Source: GCA-002704185 sp902588515 (GTDB lineage Bacteria; Pseudomonadota; Alphaproteobacteria; Pelagibacterales; Pelagibacteraceae). Taken from it: DNA of 64,000 bases. Position 1 is the stretch's first letter; each line of letters begins with the position of its first letter. A program made the position numbers and the translations under genes. Shown here piece by piece: positions 16,423-24,900 of the stretch. The stretch spans positions 135,258 through 199,257 of the forward strand of contig CACIPP010000001.1 of assembly GCA_902588515.1 (NCBI GenBank), in the 5' to 3' direction. The notes beneath the pieces are model-generated. The model was given only the letters and a program-made list of their open reading frames with translations. It made no database searches and had not been told where the DNA came from.

Positions 16423-16992
16423 ATGATAGCTTCTAGTTCTCTAAATTTACCATTAGAAAAGTGTCCTGCATTAGTTTTAAACGCAGACTATCGTCCTTTA
16501 AGCTATTATCCTCTATCGTTATGGAGTTGGCAAGATGCGGTAAGGGATGTTTTTTTAGAGAGAGTAAATATCGTTTCAGAGTATGATAGAGTAATAAGAA
16601 GCCCATCATTCTCGATGCGTTTACCCAGTGTTATTTCATTAAAGGCTTTTATTAAACCTTCTGAATTTCCAAACTTTACAAGGTTTAATGTTTTTTTAAG
16701 GGATAAATTTACATGTCTTTATTGCGGAGCAGGAAAAAACTTAACTTTTGATCACGTCATTCCAAAATCTAAAGGTGGTCAAACATCATGGGAAAATGTT
16801 GCTTCTGCTTGTTCAACTTGTAATGTAAAAAAAGGTGGTAAGCTTCCTGCACAATGTGGAATGTATCCAAAAATTAAACCTTATAAACCAACAGAAGAGC
16901 AGCTTCACAAAAATGGTAGAAACTTTCCTCCAAACTTTCTACATAAAAGTTGGCTCGATTATCTTTATTGGGATGTAAAACTAGAAAATTAA
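16423..16992 (+). CDS. HNH endonuclease domain protein
   Basis: A 189-residue cytoplasmic protein if started at 16423 (MIASSSLNLPLEKCPALVLN); a longer frame begins at 16387. The N-terminal half (ALVLNADYRPLSYYPLSLWSWQDAVRDV) is conserved in a chromosomal alphaproteobacterial and cyanobacterial HNH family. The C-terminal half has CLYCG, FDHVIPKSKGG, WENVASACSTCNVKKGG, a treble-clef HNH site with two Cys pairs. No phage or mobile context is seen, so a housekeeping or repair role is more likely than homing. Confidence 0.85.
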   Translation: MIASSSLNLPLEKCPALVLNADYRPLSYYPLSLWSWQDAVRDVFLERVNIVSEYDRVIRSPSFSMRLPSVISLKAFIKPSEFPNFTRFNVFLRDKFTCLYCGAGKNLTFDHVIPKSKGGQTSWENVASACSTCNVKKGGKLPAQCGMYPKIKPYKPTEEQLHKNGRNFPPNFLHKSWLDYLYWDVKLEN

Positions 16993-16993
16993 T

Positions 16994-17524
16994 TTAGATT
17001 TTCTCACTTATTTTGATTGCAGTCCTTGAGCCAGTTTTAATTATTGCATCAAGAACACCATAAATTCCCTCTTTATCTGCTCCTTCTTTGTATGCAATAT
17101 CTCTATGTTCTAATTCGTCTTCTCTAAATTTTTTAACTTTACTTAAAAGATCTTTTTCTTTTTTTTCATTAGTTGAGATATATTCAATTTGATCTTTATA
17201 ATGTTGATCTATTACTTCTTCTACTGAAGCAGTACATAACATTGTTGCTTTCTTTCCTAGTAATGCTGTTCCAAATCCAAGTGCTGTACCTAAAAAATCC
17301 CACAATGGCAATAATATAGTAGGTCTAATTTTTCTTTCTGCTAATTGCTGTTCAAAATATTTTAAGTGCTCTTTTTCATGCTCTTTCATCTCAGACACCT
17401 TTTTTTCTAAGTCCTTATCGCCTTTTAAAAGTTGGAGAGCGAATAATTGCCCATCATATATTTTGATAGCTCCTCTTTCGCCAGCGTGATCAACTCTAAT
17501 GATTTCTTCTAATTTTTTCGACAT
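16994..17524 (-). CDS. coq7: Demethoxyubiquinone hydroxylase Coq7
   Basis: Di-iron hydroxylase of late ubiquinone synthesis. The 176-residue protein has the repeated carboxylate-histidine sites: VDHAGERGAIKIYDGQ (Glu16), KEHEKEHLKYFE, ASVEEVIDQHYKDQ and REDELEHRDIAY. Full family length. Its start lies inside the last codons of dsbB (29-base overlap), so the yqaA-like gene, dsbB and coq7 form one transcript. It ends next to the convergent HNH gene. An aerobic, ubiquinone-based respiratory chain follows. Confidence 0.94.
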   Translation of the reverse strand: MSKKLEEIIRVDHAGERGAIKIYDGQLFALQLLKGDKDLEKKVSEMKEHEKEHLKYFEQQLAERKIRPTILLPLWDFLGTALGFGTALLGKKATMLCTASVEEVIDQHYKDQIEYISTNEKKEKDLLSKVKKFREDELEHRDIAYKEGADKEGIYGVLDAIIKTGSRTAIKISEKI

Positions 17525-18002
17525 TCAATATTAGTAACACATAGAAATAAGCTAGAATAGTAGAAATAAAAACATTAATTGACGCAAGCGAAAACCCTAA
17601 AAAAGTAAAGTTTATATCCTTACAACTAATAAAAGTATTATTTTTTAAATTTTCTAGTAATTGATCGACATTTTGGAAATTGCTATTTGACTTGCATAAT
17701 ATTGGTTCAGATATGATTTGTTGTTCAACCCCGACATGATAGAGACTTAATATAATGTTAATAAACATTAAAATGACTAGAAATTTCATCAGTATAATAT
17801 TAGTTGACTTATTAAATACCATATAAAGTAAAATTAATATTGATAAATAGTAAGGTATTCTTTGGTATAAACATAGGTTACATGCTGGTACCTTTAAAAT
17901 ATATTCTATATAAAATGCGCTGGATATAATTAAAAAATTTAAAATTAGCAGAGTTTGGAACAGATTTTGCTGAATTAATTTTTTAAGATAGGAATAATTC
18001 AT
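17496..18002 (-). CDS. dsbB: Disulfide bond formation protein DsbB
   Basis: Inner-membrane quinone reductase that reoxidises DsbA. The 168-residue protein has four membrane segments, the first cysteine pair CNLC (Cys41, Cys44) followed by the quinone-contact YQRIPYY, and a second periplasmic pair at Cys103 and Cys127. Being co-transcribed with coq7 is functionally sensible because DsbB passes electrons to ubiquinone. It overlaps the gene before it by 20 bases. Confidence 0.92.
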   Translation of the reverse strand: MNYSYLKKLIQQNLFQTLLILNFLIISSAFYIEYILKVPACNLCLYQRIPYYLSILILLYMVFNKSTNIILMKFLVILMFINIILSLYHVGVEQQIISEPILCKSNSNFQNVDQLLENLKNNTFISCKDINFTFLGFSLASINVFISTILAYFYVLLILNVEKIRRNH

Positions 18003-18600
18003 AATTATTATAGATTAAGTATCCAACATAAAATCCTATCATTAAAAGAATTATTAATATTAGCATAATTTTGCTAGATCCTTTCTCGAGTAAAGGAACA
18101 ATTTTTTTTCCAAATATATTAATCATTCCAGCTAATAGGAAAAATCTTGACCCCCTTGTAATACTTGCAACTAAAATAAATATAATAAAGTTAAAGTGAA
18201 TAAATCCACTTGATATAGTTAATAATTTAAATGGCACAGGTGTAAAACCTGCAATAACTAGCAAAACTATCCATGCATAAAATCCTTTTCCAAGCGAAAC
18301 TTGATCTTTGAAACTTGCAAAACCTTCGAAGCCGTAAAACTCAAATATGTGTACACCTATTTCTTTGTAAAAAAAATATCCAATAGCATATCCAATACAT
18401 CCCCCAACCACAGACGAAATCGAAGCTATTGAAGCGATTAAAGCCCACTCAACTCTTTTTGCGATCGTCATTGGTATAATCATCACGTCGGGAGGAATTG
18501 GAAAAAATATACTTTCAATCACACATACAAAGGATAGAAAGAATTTAGCACTTTTATGTCCCGCTAAAGATACTGTTTTTTTAAATAAATCTTTGAACAT
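17983..18600 (-). CDS. YqaA/DedA-type VTT membrane protein
   Basis: A 205-residue integral membrane protein with about five hydrophobic segments. Family marks are FPIPPDVMIIPM, GCIGYAIGYFFYKEIG and AGFTPVPFKLLTISSG, of the VTT (SNARE-associated) domain in the YqaA branch. DedA relatives are linked to lipid flipping and membrane energetics; the substrate here is unknown. It is the first gene of the yqaA-dsbB-coq7 run, upstream of the divergent tRNA-Leu. Confidence 0.82.
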   Translation of the reverse strand: MFKDLFKKTVSLAGHKSAKFFLSFVCVIESIFFPIPPDVMIIPMTIAKRVEWALIASIASISSVVGGCIGYAIGYFFYKEIGVHIFEFYGFEGFASFKDQVSLGKGFYAWIVLLVIAGFTPVPFKLLTISSGFIHFNFIIFILVASITRGSRFFLLAGMINIFGKKIVPLLEKGSSKIMLILIILLMIGFYVGYLIYNNYELFLS

Positions 18601-18687
18601 TTTGTTTGATGAATATAACTTAAGAATTATAATAATAATATGTTAAAGAGTTTACTATTAATACAATTTATACTTGATAAATTTATA

Positions 18688-18770
<83 letters not shown>

Positions 18771-18776
18771 AATATT

Positions 18777-20471
18777 ATGGAATTTGATAAAAAAAATAAT
18801 TTAATTGAGATTTTTTTAGAAAATTATAAAAAAAATCAAAATAGAAACTTCTTACATTTTCTTGAAAATACACAGTATAAGCCTTTAACATGGGAGGAAA
18901 CCAATCGAAAAATTAATTCATTATCAAACTTTTTTTCTGAAAATAATGTAATAAAAGGTGATCGTATTTTATTAATATCTGAAAATAGACCGGAGTGGTT
19001 AATAAGCGATTTAGCTATAATTAATTTAGGTGCTATCACTGTACCAAATTATACTACATATACAGAAAAAGATTTCTCTTTTGTAATTAAGAATTGTACT
19101 CCAAAAGGCTTGATAGTATCTAATTCTCAATTATATAAAAAAGTTATAACTGCAGCAAAGGCATTATCTTATGATTTTAAATTTATAATACAATTTGAAC
19201 GTGGCAACTTAAGTAATGTGAAATATTATAATGATATAAAAAATTCAAATTTTGCATCGAAAGCCAAAATAACCAGAAAAGATCCAGCCTGTATAATTTA
19301 TACATCTGGGACTCAAGGAAATCCCAAAGGAGTAATTTTATCACATGGAGGTATTATATCTAATTGTGAAGGTGCGCTTGAAATTGTTAAAAAGATAAAA
19401 AAAGACAATTTTAAATTTCTCACATGGTTACCATTATCCCATTCATATGAACATACAATTCAATTTGTTCAAATTGCAGTTGGCGCAAAAATTTACTATT
19501 CAACAAAAATTGAACAATTATTGGAAAACATAAAATTAGCTAAACCAGATATTATGACAGCTGTTCCTAGATTTTATAATAATTTATATAATAAAATGAA
19601 TACAGGAGCTTTAAAAGCGTCGAGTATAAAAAAATGGCTTTTTTTCCAAACTGTAAAAATAGGTTCTAAGATTTTTCTTGGAAAATCTATAAGTTTTAAG
19701 GAAAAATTAACAAATATATTAGTAGATATATTAGTAAGGAAAAAAGTTAATAAAAATTTTGGAGGCAATTTAAAAGCCTTTGTTTCTGGTGGAGGACCAT
19801 TAGACTCAAATGTGGGAATTTTTTTAAATGCTCTTGGCTTAAAAACCTTACAAGGTTATGGTCTTACAGAAACTTCACCAGTAGTAACATGTAATCCAAT
19901 CAACAAAATTAAAATAGATACAGTTGGTTTACCATTAAAGAATGTAAAAGTTAAAATAGCATCGGATGGTGAGATTTTAGTTAAAGGAGAAAATGTTATG
20001 CTTGGTTACTGGAAAAATGAAAATGCTACTCAAGAAATCTTAAAAGATCAATGGTTATATACTGGTGATATAGGAGAAATAGATAACGATGGATACTTAA
20101 AAATAACCGATCGAAAAAAAGATATAATAGTTTCAAGCGGAGGTGATAATATATCACCATCTAAAATTGAAAATTTATTATGTCTAAATAATGAGATAGA
20201 GCAAGCTTATGTACATGGCGATAACGAGAAATATTTATCCTGTTTGTTAGTTTTAAATAAGAATCTTGAAATAAATAATGAGCAAATAAAAATAATTATT
20301 GAAAATGTAAATAAAAATTTAACAATTGTTGAAAAAATAAAAAAATTTTACGTAATAGAGGAGGAATTTACAATTGAAAACGATTTAATGACACCTACAA
20401 TGAAGATTAAAAGACATAAAATAAAAGATAAATATAAAAATATTTTAGAAAATTTTTATAAAAAAAATTAA
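18777..20471 (+). CDS. AMP-dependent long-chain fatty acyl-CoA synthetase-like
   Basis: A 564-residue adenylate-forming enzyme. The ATP loop is IIYTSGTQGNPKGVILSH, followed by LPLSHSYEH, the linker motif GYGLTETSPVV, and YTGDIGEIDNDGYLKITDRKKDIIVSSGG near the catalytic C-domain. The pattern is that of FadD/FAA long-chain acyl-CoA synthetases; chain length is not predictable. It begins right after tRNA-Leu, probably sharing that transcript. No strong terminator follows; a 216-base AT-rich gap leads to the basic-peptide gene. Confidence 0.88.
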   Translation: MEFDKKNNLIEIFLENYKKNQNRNFLHFLENTQYKPLTWEETNRKINSLSNFFSENNVIKGDRILLISENRPEWLISDLAIINLGAITVPNYTTYTEKDFSFVIKNCTPKGLIVSNSQLYKKVITAAKALSYDFKFIIQFERGNLSNVKYYNDIKNSNFASKAKITRKDPACIIYTSGTQGNPKGVILSHGGIISNCEGALEIVKKIKKDNFKFLTWLPLSHSYEHTIQFVQIAVGAKIYYSTKIEQLLENIKLAKPDIMTAVPRFYNNLYNKMNTGALKASSIKKWLFFQTVKIGSKIFLGKSISFKEKLTNILVDILVRKKVNKNFGGNLKAFVSGGGPLDSNVGIFLNALGLKTLQGYGLTETSPVVTCNPINKIKIDTVGLPLKNVKVKIASDGEILVKGENVMLGYWKNENATQEILKDQWLYTGDIGEIDNDGYLKITDRKKDIIVSSGGDNISPSKIENLLCLNNEIEQAYVHGDNEKYLSCLLVLNKNLEINNEQIKIIIENVNKNLTIVEKIKKFYVIEEEFTIENDLMTPTMKIKRHKIKDKYKNILENFYKKN

Positions 20472-20592
20472 TTTTTAATAAAAAAACTTTAAAAAAACGT
20501 TGAATTAGCTAACTTTTTAAATAACTTTCGTATATTTTAAACTTTCAATTGAAAAATTAAAATTTACAAATTTTTTATTAAAATATTATTAT

Positions 20593-20621
20593 TTGACATA
20601 ACTAATTTTTTATTTTTATAT
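20593..20621 (+). promoter_or_regulatory. Promoter of the polybasic peptide gene
   Basis: TTGACA (20593-20598), a 17-base AT-rich spacer and TTATAT (20616-20621), with TATATG one base later as an alternative -10. The perfect -35 is rare in this AT-rich window. The predicted start is near 20628, just before a leader hairpin. The preceding stretch from 20472 holds only AT-rich sequence with no visible gene. Confidence 0.65.
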
Positions 20622-20634
20622 GATTTAATAACGA

Positions 20635-20658
20635 ATCACTTAATATTTTTTAAGTGAT
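20635..20658 (+). promoter_or_regulatory. Leader hairpin of the polybasic peptide mRNA
   Basis: A perfect 9-bp stem, ATCACTTAA with TTAAGTGAT, around a six-base loop. It lies within about ten bases of the predicted transcription start and ends 29 bases before the ATG, clear of the GGAGG. A 5'-terminal stem of this kind often protects mRNA from decay; a regulatory role is possible. There is no U tract after it. Confidence 0.55.
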
Positions 20659-20687
20659 GCTCCAAACTTAAAATGGGAGGAACGGAG

Positions 20688-20786
20688 ATGGCTAAAAGAA
20701 GAAAAAAAGCTAAAAAAGCTGCTAAAAAAAGAAAAGGCGGCAAAAAGAAGAAAGCTACTAAGAAAAGAAGAAGAAAAAGAAGATAA
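20688..20786 (+). CDS. 32-residue Lys/Arg-rich nucleic-acid-binding peptide (putative)
   Basis: The frame encodes MAKRRKKAKKAAKKRKGGKK followed by KKATKKRRRKRR. Of 32 residues, 24 are Lys or Arg; the rest are Ala, Gly, Thr and the initiator Met. A strong GGAGG lies seven bases before the ATG; an in-frame ATG at 20673 overlaps that site and is unlikely to be used. The gene has its own promoter, leader hairpin and terminator, as expected of a highly expressed gene. The composition resembles the tails of histone H1-like proteins. DNA or RNA compaction is inference; no named family is recognised. Confidence 0.75.
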   Translation: MAKRRKKAKKAAKKRKGGKKKKATKKRRRKRR

Positions 20787-20803
20787 TTTCTTTTTACTTT
20801 TAG

Positions 20804-20842
20804 AAAAAAACGCTCTTCATAACATTGAAGGGCGTTTTTTTT
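20804..20842 (+). terminator. Bidirectional intrinsic terminator
   Basis: The stem AAAACGCTCTTCA pairs with TGAAGGGCGTTTT (one G-T pair) around a six-base loop. It is followed by a run of T on the plus strand and preceded by a run of A, so it also works for the minus strand. It serves the basic-peptide gene on one side and carD, whose stop codon overlaps it, on the other. Confidence 0.93.
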
Positions 20843-21551
20843 ATAATGGGGTTGAAGGTTGAACTACCTCTGGTTTTTTTCCCAAGGCTTTATTTAATTT
20901 AAGTTTACCAGCCTCTTCATCAATATTTAAAACGGCAATTACTTCTCCTAATAGTCTTTCATAAGCTTTTTCAAATAGCTGCCTTTCACTATATGACTGA
21001 TCAACAGGCATATCTGTATTTTTATTTAAATCTCTTACAACCTCTGCAATTTGATATATTTCTCCAGAGTTAATTTTTTGCTCATATTCTTGTGCTCTTC
21101 TACTCCACATCGTTCTTTTAATTTTCGCCTTTCCCTTTAAAATCGAAATTGCTTTGTTAACTTGATTGAGACTTGATAAAGCTCTTAGATTACCTTGTTG
21201 ATTTGTTGGAATTGTTAATGATAGTTTTTCTTTTGTTATTTCAATCTTATAAAAACTAATTTCTATTCCTGCTATTGTATCTTTTTCAACCGATATGATT
21301 TGGCCAATACCATGTTTTGGGTAAACAACAAATTCTTTTACTTTATAAATTCTTTTTTCCGTATCTTGTTTTTTTATTTTTTTAATTTCTATAATCTCAT
21401 TATTATTTGACTGTTGGCTTTGCGAAGGTGTCTTTTTTATTTCTTTTAAACTTTTTGAATTTATAGTTTTTTTAGATTTTTTTAATTTTTTAACTTTTAT
21501 TTTTTTATCTTTTTTCTTTAAGGTTTTTGTCTTTTGCTTTTTTTTTGGCAT
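20841..21551 (-). CDS. carD: CarD-family transcription regulator with Lys-rich N-tail
   Basis: CarD/CdnL proteins bind RNA polymerase beta and stabilise open complexes, notably at rRNA promoters. The CarD domain begins at about residue 70 (YKVKEFVVYPKHGIGQIISVE) and includes IEISFYKIEI and LTIPTNQQGNLRALS; the helical C-domain has MWSRRAQEYEQKINSG and YERLLGEVIAVLNIDEEAGK. The first 63 or so residues are an extension with many lysines, beyond the usual length. The tail may add nonspecific nucleic-acid affinity. It ends in the terminator shared with the basic-peptide gene and follows fdxA by 46 bases. Confidence 0.9.
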   Translation of the reverse strand: MPKKKQKTKTLKKKDKKIKVKKLKKSKKTINSKSLKEIKKTPSQSQQSNNNEIIEIKKIKKQDTEKRIYKVKEFVVYPKHGIGQIISVEKDTIAGIEISFYKIEITKEKLSLTIPTNQQGNLRALSSLNQVNKAISILKGKAKIKRTMWSRRAQEYEQKINSGEIYQIAEVVRDLNKNTDMPVDQSYSERQLFEKAYERLLGEVIAVLNIDEEAGKLKLNKALGKKPEVVQPSTPL

Positions 21552-21597
21552 GGAGCGATGAGATAACTGAAATTTTGAATTAATTCAAGAAATATTA

Positions 21598-21936
21598 TTA
21601 TTTTTCATTAAAAGCTTTTTCACTAAAAAAACTCTCCATTTTTCCATCCATATCTTTAAATTTTTCCCAGCCAATTAAAGGCTCTTTTTTTTTTGATATG
21701 TTTGGCCATTTTTCAGAAAGTCTTTTATTTAAAACTACTAATTTTTCTGTGTTAGGATTTGTGTCAGGTTCTATAGCATCAATAGGGCACTCAGGTTCAC
21801 ATACTCCACAATCAATACATTCATCGGGATTTATCACTAGCATATTCTCACCTTCATAAAAACAATCAACGGGACAGACTTCCACGCAATCTGTCAATTT
21901 ACATTTAATACATTTATCGTTAACTACGTATGTCAT
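21598..21936 (-). CDS. fdxA: Seven-iron ferredoxin FdxA
   Basis: A 112-residue ferredoxin with a 3Fe-4S and a 4Fe-4S site: CIKCKLTDCVEVCPVDCF, then CIDCGVCEPECPIDAI, and a C-terminal helix typical of alphaproteobacterial FdxA. It is an electron carrier whose partners are not evident here. Its start overlaps the terB-like gene by four bases. The order helicase, (S4 protein), fdxA, carD is widespread in alphaproteobacteria; here a TerB-like gene takes the place before fdxA. Confidence 0.93.
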   Translation of the reverse strand: MTYVVNDKCIKCKLTDCVEVCPVDCFYEGENMLVINPDECIDCGVCEPECPIDAIEPDTNPNTEKLVVLNKRLSEKWPNISKKKEPLIGWEKFKDMDGKMESFFSEKAFNEK

Positions 21937-22343
21937 TTAAATTTTTTTTTTAATTCACCAATATGAACATCTTCGACATAGATAAGTCCGGCAACTCTCC
22001 TTACAAGATTACTTTCATAATGATGAGTATTATTGTCTGAATATATTGTTTTCAAAAGCATTTCAATTATTTCTAGTCTATTGTCGTAATCTAATTTTTT
22101 AATTTCTTTTGTCATTTCCAATATTTGTATACTATCTTTCTCTAACTCTTCACTTTTAATTAATAGTGCGTCGATATATTCTTTATCTTTTAAACCTAAC
22201 TCTCCTAGGCACACCCTTATGGTATTTCTCTCTATATCTTTGTATTCCCCATCTAATTTAGCTGCATGTATTAAAAGAGAACAAACAGCTATTTCCACTT
22301 TCTTAAAGGTCCTTTCTTCATTTTTTTTAAATATATTAAACAT
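21933..22343 (-). CDS. TerB-like helical protein
   Basis: A 136-residue cytoplasmic, all-helical protein. The segment VEIAVCSLLIHAAKLDGEYKD matches the TerB domain start (A-DG-...E), also found at the N-terminus of DjlA co-chaperones; there is no J domain. TerB domains bind metal or act as scaffolds; no function can be stated. It shares one base with the helicase stop and four with fdxA, so it is translationally linked with both. Confidence 0.72.
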   Translation of the reverse strand: MFNIFKKNEERTFKKVEIAVCSLLIHAAKLDGEYKDIERNTIRVCLGELGLKDKEYIDALLIKSEELEKDSIQILEMTKEIKKLDYDNRLEIIEMLLKTIYSDNNTHHYESNLVRRVAGLIYVEDVHIGELKKKFK

Positions 22344-24805
22344 TATAGTTCTAATGATTTAAGAATATGAAAAGGATTTTCAGGTTTTTTTTTATCTTTT
22401 TTTGCTGTAACTTTTTTTGGAAAATATCTAAATTGCTCAATATTATCTTTAATTATTAGTTTATAATTCAGTTCTCCCATTAATATTTTAAAGTTTTCTT
22501 TATTACACCCTAATAAATTTAATACTGAAGAATTTAATTCAAAAATATCCTTTTTTTTATTGTTCATAATCGTCACAAATAATCTCTCTAATATATCTAT
22601 TCTTATAATAACGTTTTTAAAAGACTCAAAACCACAAATTAATAAGTATTTTTTATCTTTATTTTTAAAATTTGTTAAAAAATTTAAACCGAAAGCTGGA
22701 TATTCTTTGTTTTTGCTTTCATAAAAACATGTCCATAATATTGATTTTATTTTTATCGCGTTTGGTCTTATCATTCTAGGTTGATAAATATGATATCTTC
22801 CAATCTTAACACCAAAACTTCTTAAAATTTTTCTATCTTCTTGATTTAATGATTTTATTTCTTCACTTACTTTTTCTCTTTTTAATACTCCATTATTTTC
22901 AAATAATTGATAGCATAATCCCCGTATAGTCCTATTTTCAACCTTAGGATCACGTATTTTTAAAAGATCTGATAAGTAATAATTTTTTTTTGTATCTACC
23001 CATTCTTTAAGAAACCAAATTAATTCATTTTGAAATTTTAAATCTAGTGCTTCATCGGCAAATATTTTGATATTAGGGTTTAAATAATCTTTTCCTGGTT
23101 TTAATTCAGCAATTTTTTCATTTTCAAACAAAATATTACAATTAGGGTCCAATGATAGTTTATCAGAGTTGTTTATTATATCTTTACATCTTTCTTGTAA
23201 CTCTGTTGAAGCACCACTTTTTGCGGCTTTCCTCATAGATTTTATGTCTGATTGTAAATTATTCTTAGAGTAATCTAGTTCAATTTTTAGACCATTTAAC
23301 TTACCAACTAATTGTCCATTAATGATAATTTCATTTTTTTCGTTTATGTTAGTTTCTAATTTAATATCTTGTTTTAGATTTCTTGATAAAATACTTATCC
23401 TTTTGTCTATAAAACTTTTTGATAATTCGTTATGTAATTTATCGGATAATCTATCTTCGATATCTTTTGTTCTTGCTATCCAATAGTCTGAATTTTCAAC
23501 CCAATTTCTTTTATTTGAGACGTAAGACCAAGTTCTTACATAAGAAATTCTATTTGCAAGCGCATCAATATTTCCCTCATAATTATCAAGACCTTTTAAT
23601 TGCAGTTTCATCCAATCATTAGGAATTCTGTTTTTATTCGAGACTAGAAAATTAAAAACCTTTTTAATAATTTCAGTATGTTCATTGTATGAACTTTTAG
23701 TAAAATCGGGTATTTGACAGCACTCCCATAAGACTTCTAAAAATTGATGGTCATCGTATATTTTAAAATTATCGTCGTTATAAATAAAATTTCGTAATAT
23801 ATTTTCATCTAATAAATCTTTATTTCTTTTTAAAAAGTCAAGGTTAGGTTTTTTATTTAATGAAGAAATCAAATCAGACTTTGTTTTAAAACTTAGTTGA
23901 TTGTTCCTCCAATATATATTTGTTATATCATCGAACAAGTGACTTTCTAACTTCTCAATTTGATCATCATTAAGTTGTTCACAGTTACCTGTTATCCCAA
24001 AAGTGCCGTCGTTTTTGAATCTCCCAGCCCTTCCACTAATTTGACCTATCTCACTATTCCTCAATTTTCTAACTTCCTTACCGTCAAATTTTTTAAGGCT
24101 ACTAAAACTTATATGGTCAATATCCATATTTATTCCCATGCCAATTGCATCAGTTGCTACTAGAAAATCAACATCACCTGATTGATATAATTTTACTTGT
24201 GAATTTCTTGTCTTTGGACTTAAGGATCCCATTACAATTGCTGCACCACCTCTTTGTCTTCGAACAAATTCAGCTAGAGCATAAACTTCATCTATTGAAA
24301 ATGCGATTAAGGCACTTCGCGGCTGTATTCTTGAAATTTTCTTATATCCTGAATAAGAAAGTTTTGACAATCTCTCTCTATGAATAAATTCACAATTTGG
24401 TACAAGTTGTTTAATAACATTTTTAATAATGTTTGAACCTAAAAATAAAGTTAATTTATCCCCTCTAATATCAATTAATCTATCAGTAAAAATATGACCT
24501 CTCTCAGGATCAGCACACATTTGAATTTCGTCAATCGCGACAAATTCAAAATTAATATCTAAAGGGATAGACTCTACAGTACATAGATAATAATCGGCGC
24601 CTGGAGGTATAATTTTTTCCTCCCCTGTAATCAATGCAACTCTCTCTTTGCCGACTTTTGATGAAACTTTATCGTATACTTCACGCGCAAGAAGTCTTAG
24701 AGGAAAACCAATAACGCCGTTGGCGTGTTCCATCATTCTCTCAATTGCCATATGAGTTTTACCGGTATTAGTCGGTCCTAATATTGCTAAAATTTTTTGA
24801 TTCAT
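22343..24805 (-). CDS. SUV3-like DExH RNA helicase
   Basis: An 820-residue superfamily 2 helicase. The N-terminal motor has LGPTNTGKTHMAIERM (motif I), AIDEIQMCADPERGHIFTDR (motif II as DEIQ), then VATDAIGMGINMDIDHISFSS and GQISGRAGRF. DEIQ and this spacing match mitochondrial SUV3, the degradosome helicase, whose bacterial relatives are alphaproteobacterial. The C-terminal third (about 500-820) is helical, with a basic tail (TAKKDKKKPENPF). A role in RNA turnover is inferred from SUV3. First gene of the run ending at carD. Confidence 0.88.
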   Translation of the reverse strand: MNQKILAILGPTNTGKTHMAIERMMEHANGVIGFPLRLLAREVYDKVSSKVGKERVALITGEEKIIPPGADYYLCTVESIPLDINFEFVAIDEIQMCADPERGHIFTDRLIDIRGDKLTLFLGSNIIKNVIKQLVPNCEFIHRERLSKLSYSGYKKISRIQPRSALIAFSIDEVYALAEFVRRQRGGAAIVMGSLSPKTRNSQVKLYQSGDVDFLVATDAIGMGINMDIDHISFSSLKKFDGKEVRKLRNSEIGQISGRAGRFKNDGTFGITGNCEQLNDDQIEKLESHLFDDITNIYWRNNQLSFKTKSDLISSLNKKPNLDFLKRNKDLLDENILRNFIYNDDNFKIYDDHQFLEVLWECCQIPDFTKSSYNEHTEIIKKVFNFLVSNKNRIPNDWMKLQLKGLDNYEGNIDALANRISYVRTWSYVSNKRNWVENSDYWIARTKDIEDRLSDKLHNELSKSFIDKRISILSRNLKQDIKLETNINEKNEIIINGQLVGKLNGLKIELDYSKNNLQSDIKSMRKAAKSGASTELQERCKDIINNSDKLSLDPNCNILFENEKIAELKPGKDYLNPNIKIFADEALDLKFQNELIWFLKEWVDTKKNYYLSDLLKIRDPKVENRTIRGLCYQLFENNGVLKREKVSEEIKSLNQEDRKILRSFGVKIGRYHIYQPRMIRPNAIKIKSILWTCFYESKNKEYPAFGLNFLTNFKNKDKKYLLICGFESFKNVIIRIDILERLFVTIMNNKKKDIFELNSSVLNLLGCNKENFKILMGELNYKLIIKDNIEQFRYFPKKVTAKKDKKKPENPFHILKSLEL

Positions 24806-24900
24806 GATATATGGTCCCTAAAATATTTAGCTACTACATTTTGAATTTAATAAGAACAAATTAAGGATAAATCATGACCGAATCAATAGGAAAAATGTTC

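Noticed and set aside
16423..16992. HNH nuclease as a homing or phage element
   Set aside because: It sits in ordinary housekeeping context, has the domain layout of a chromosomal family, and no intron, repeat or phage gene is near.
20472..20592. Possible small RNA or gene between the acyl-CoA synthetase and the basic-peptide promoter
   Set aside because: The stretch is almost pure A/T with no hairpin of note, no ribosome site and no conserved-looking frame.
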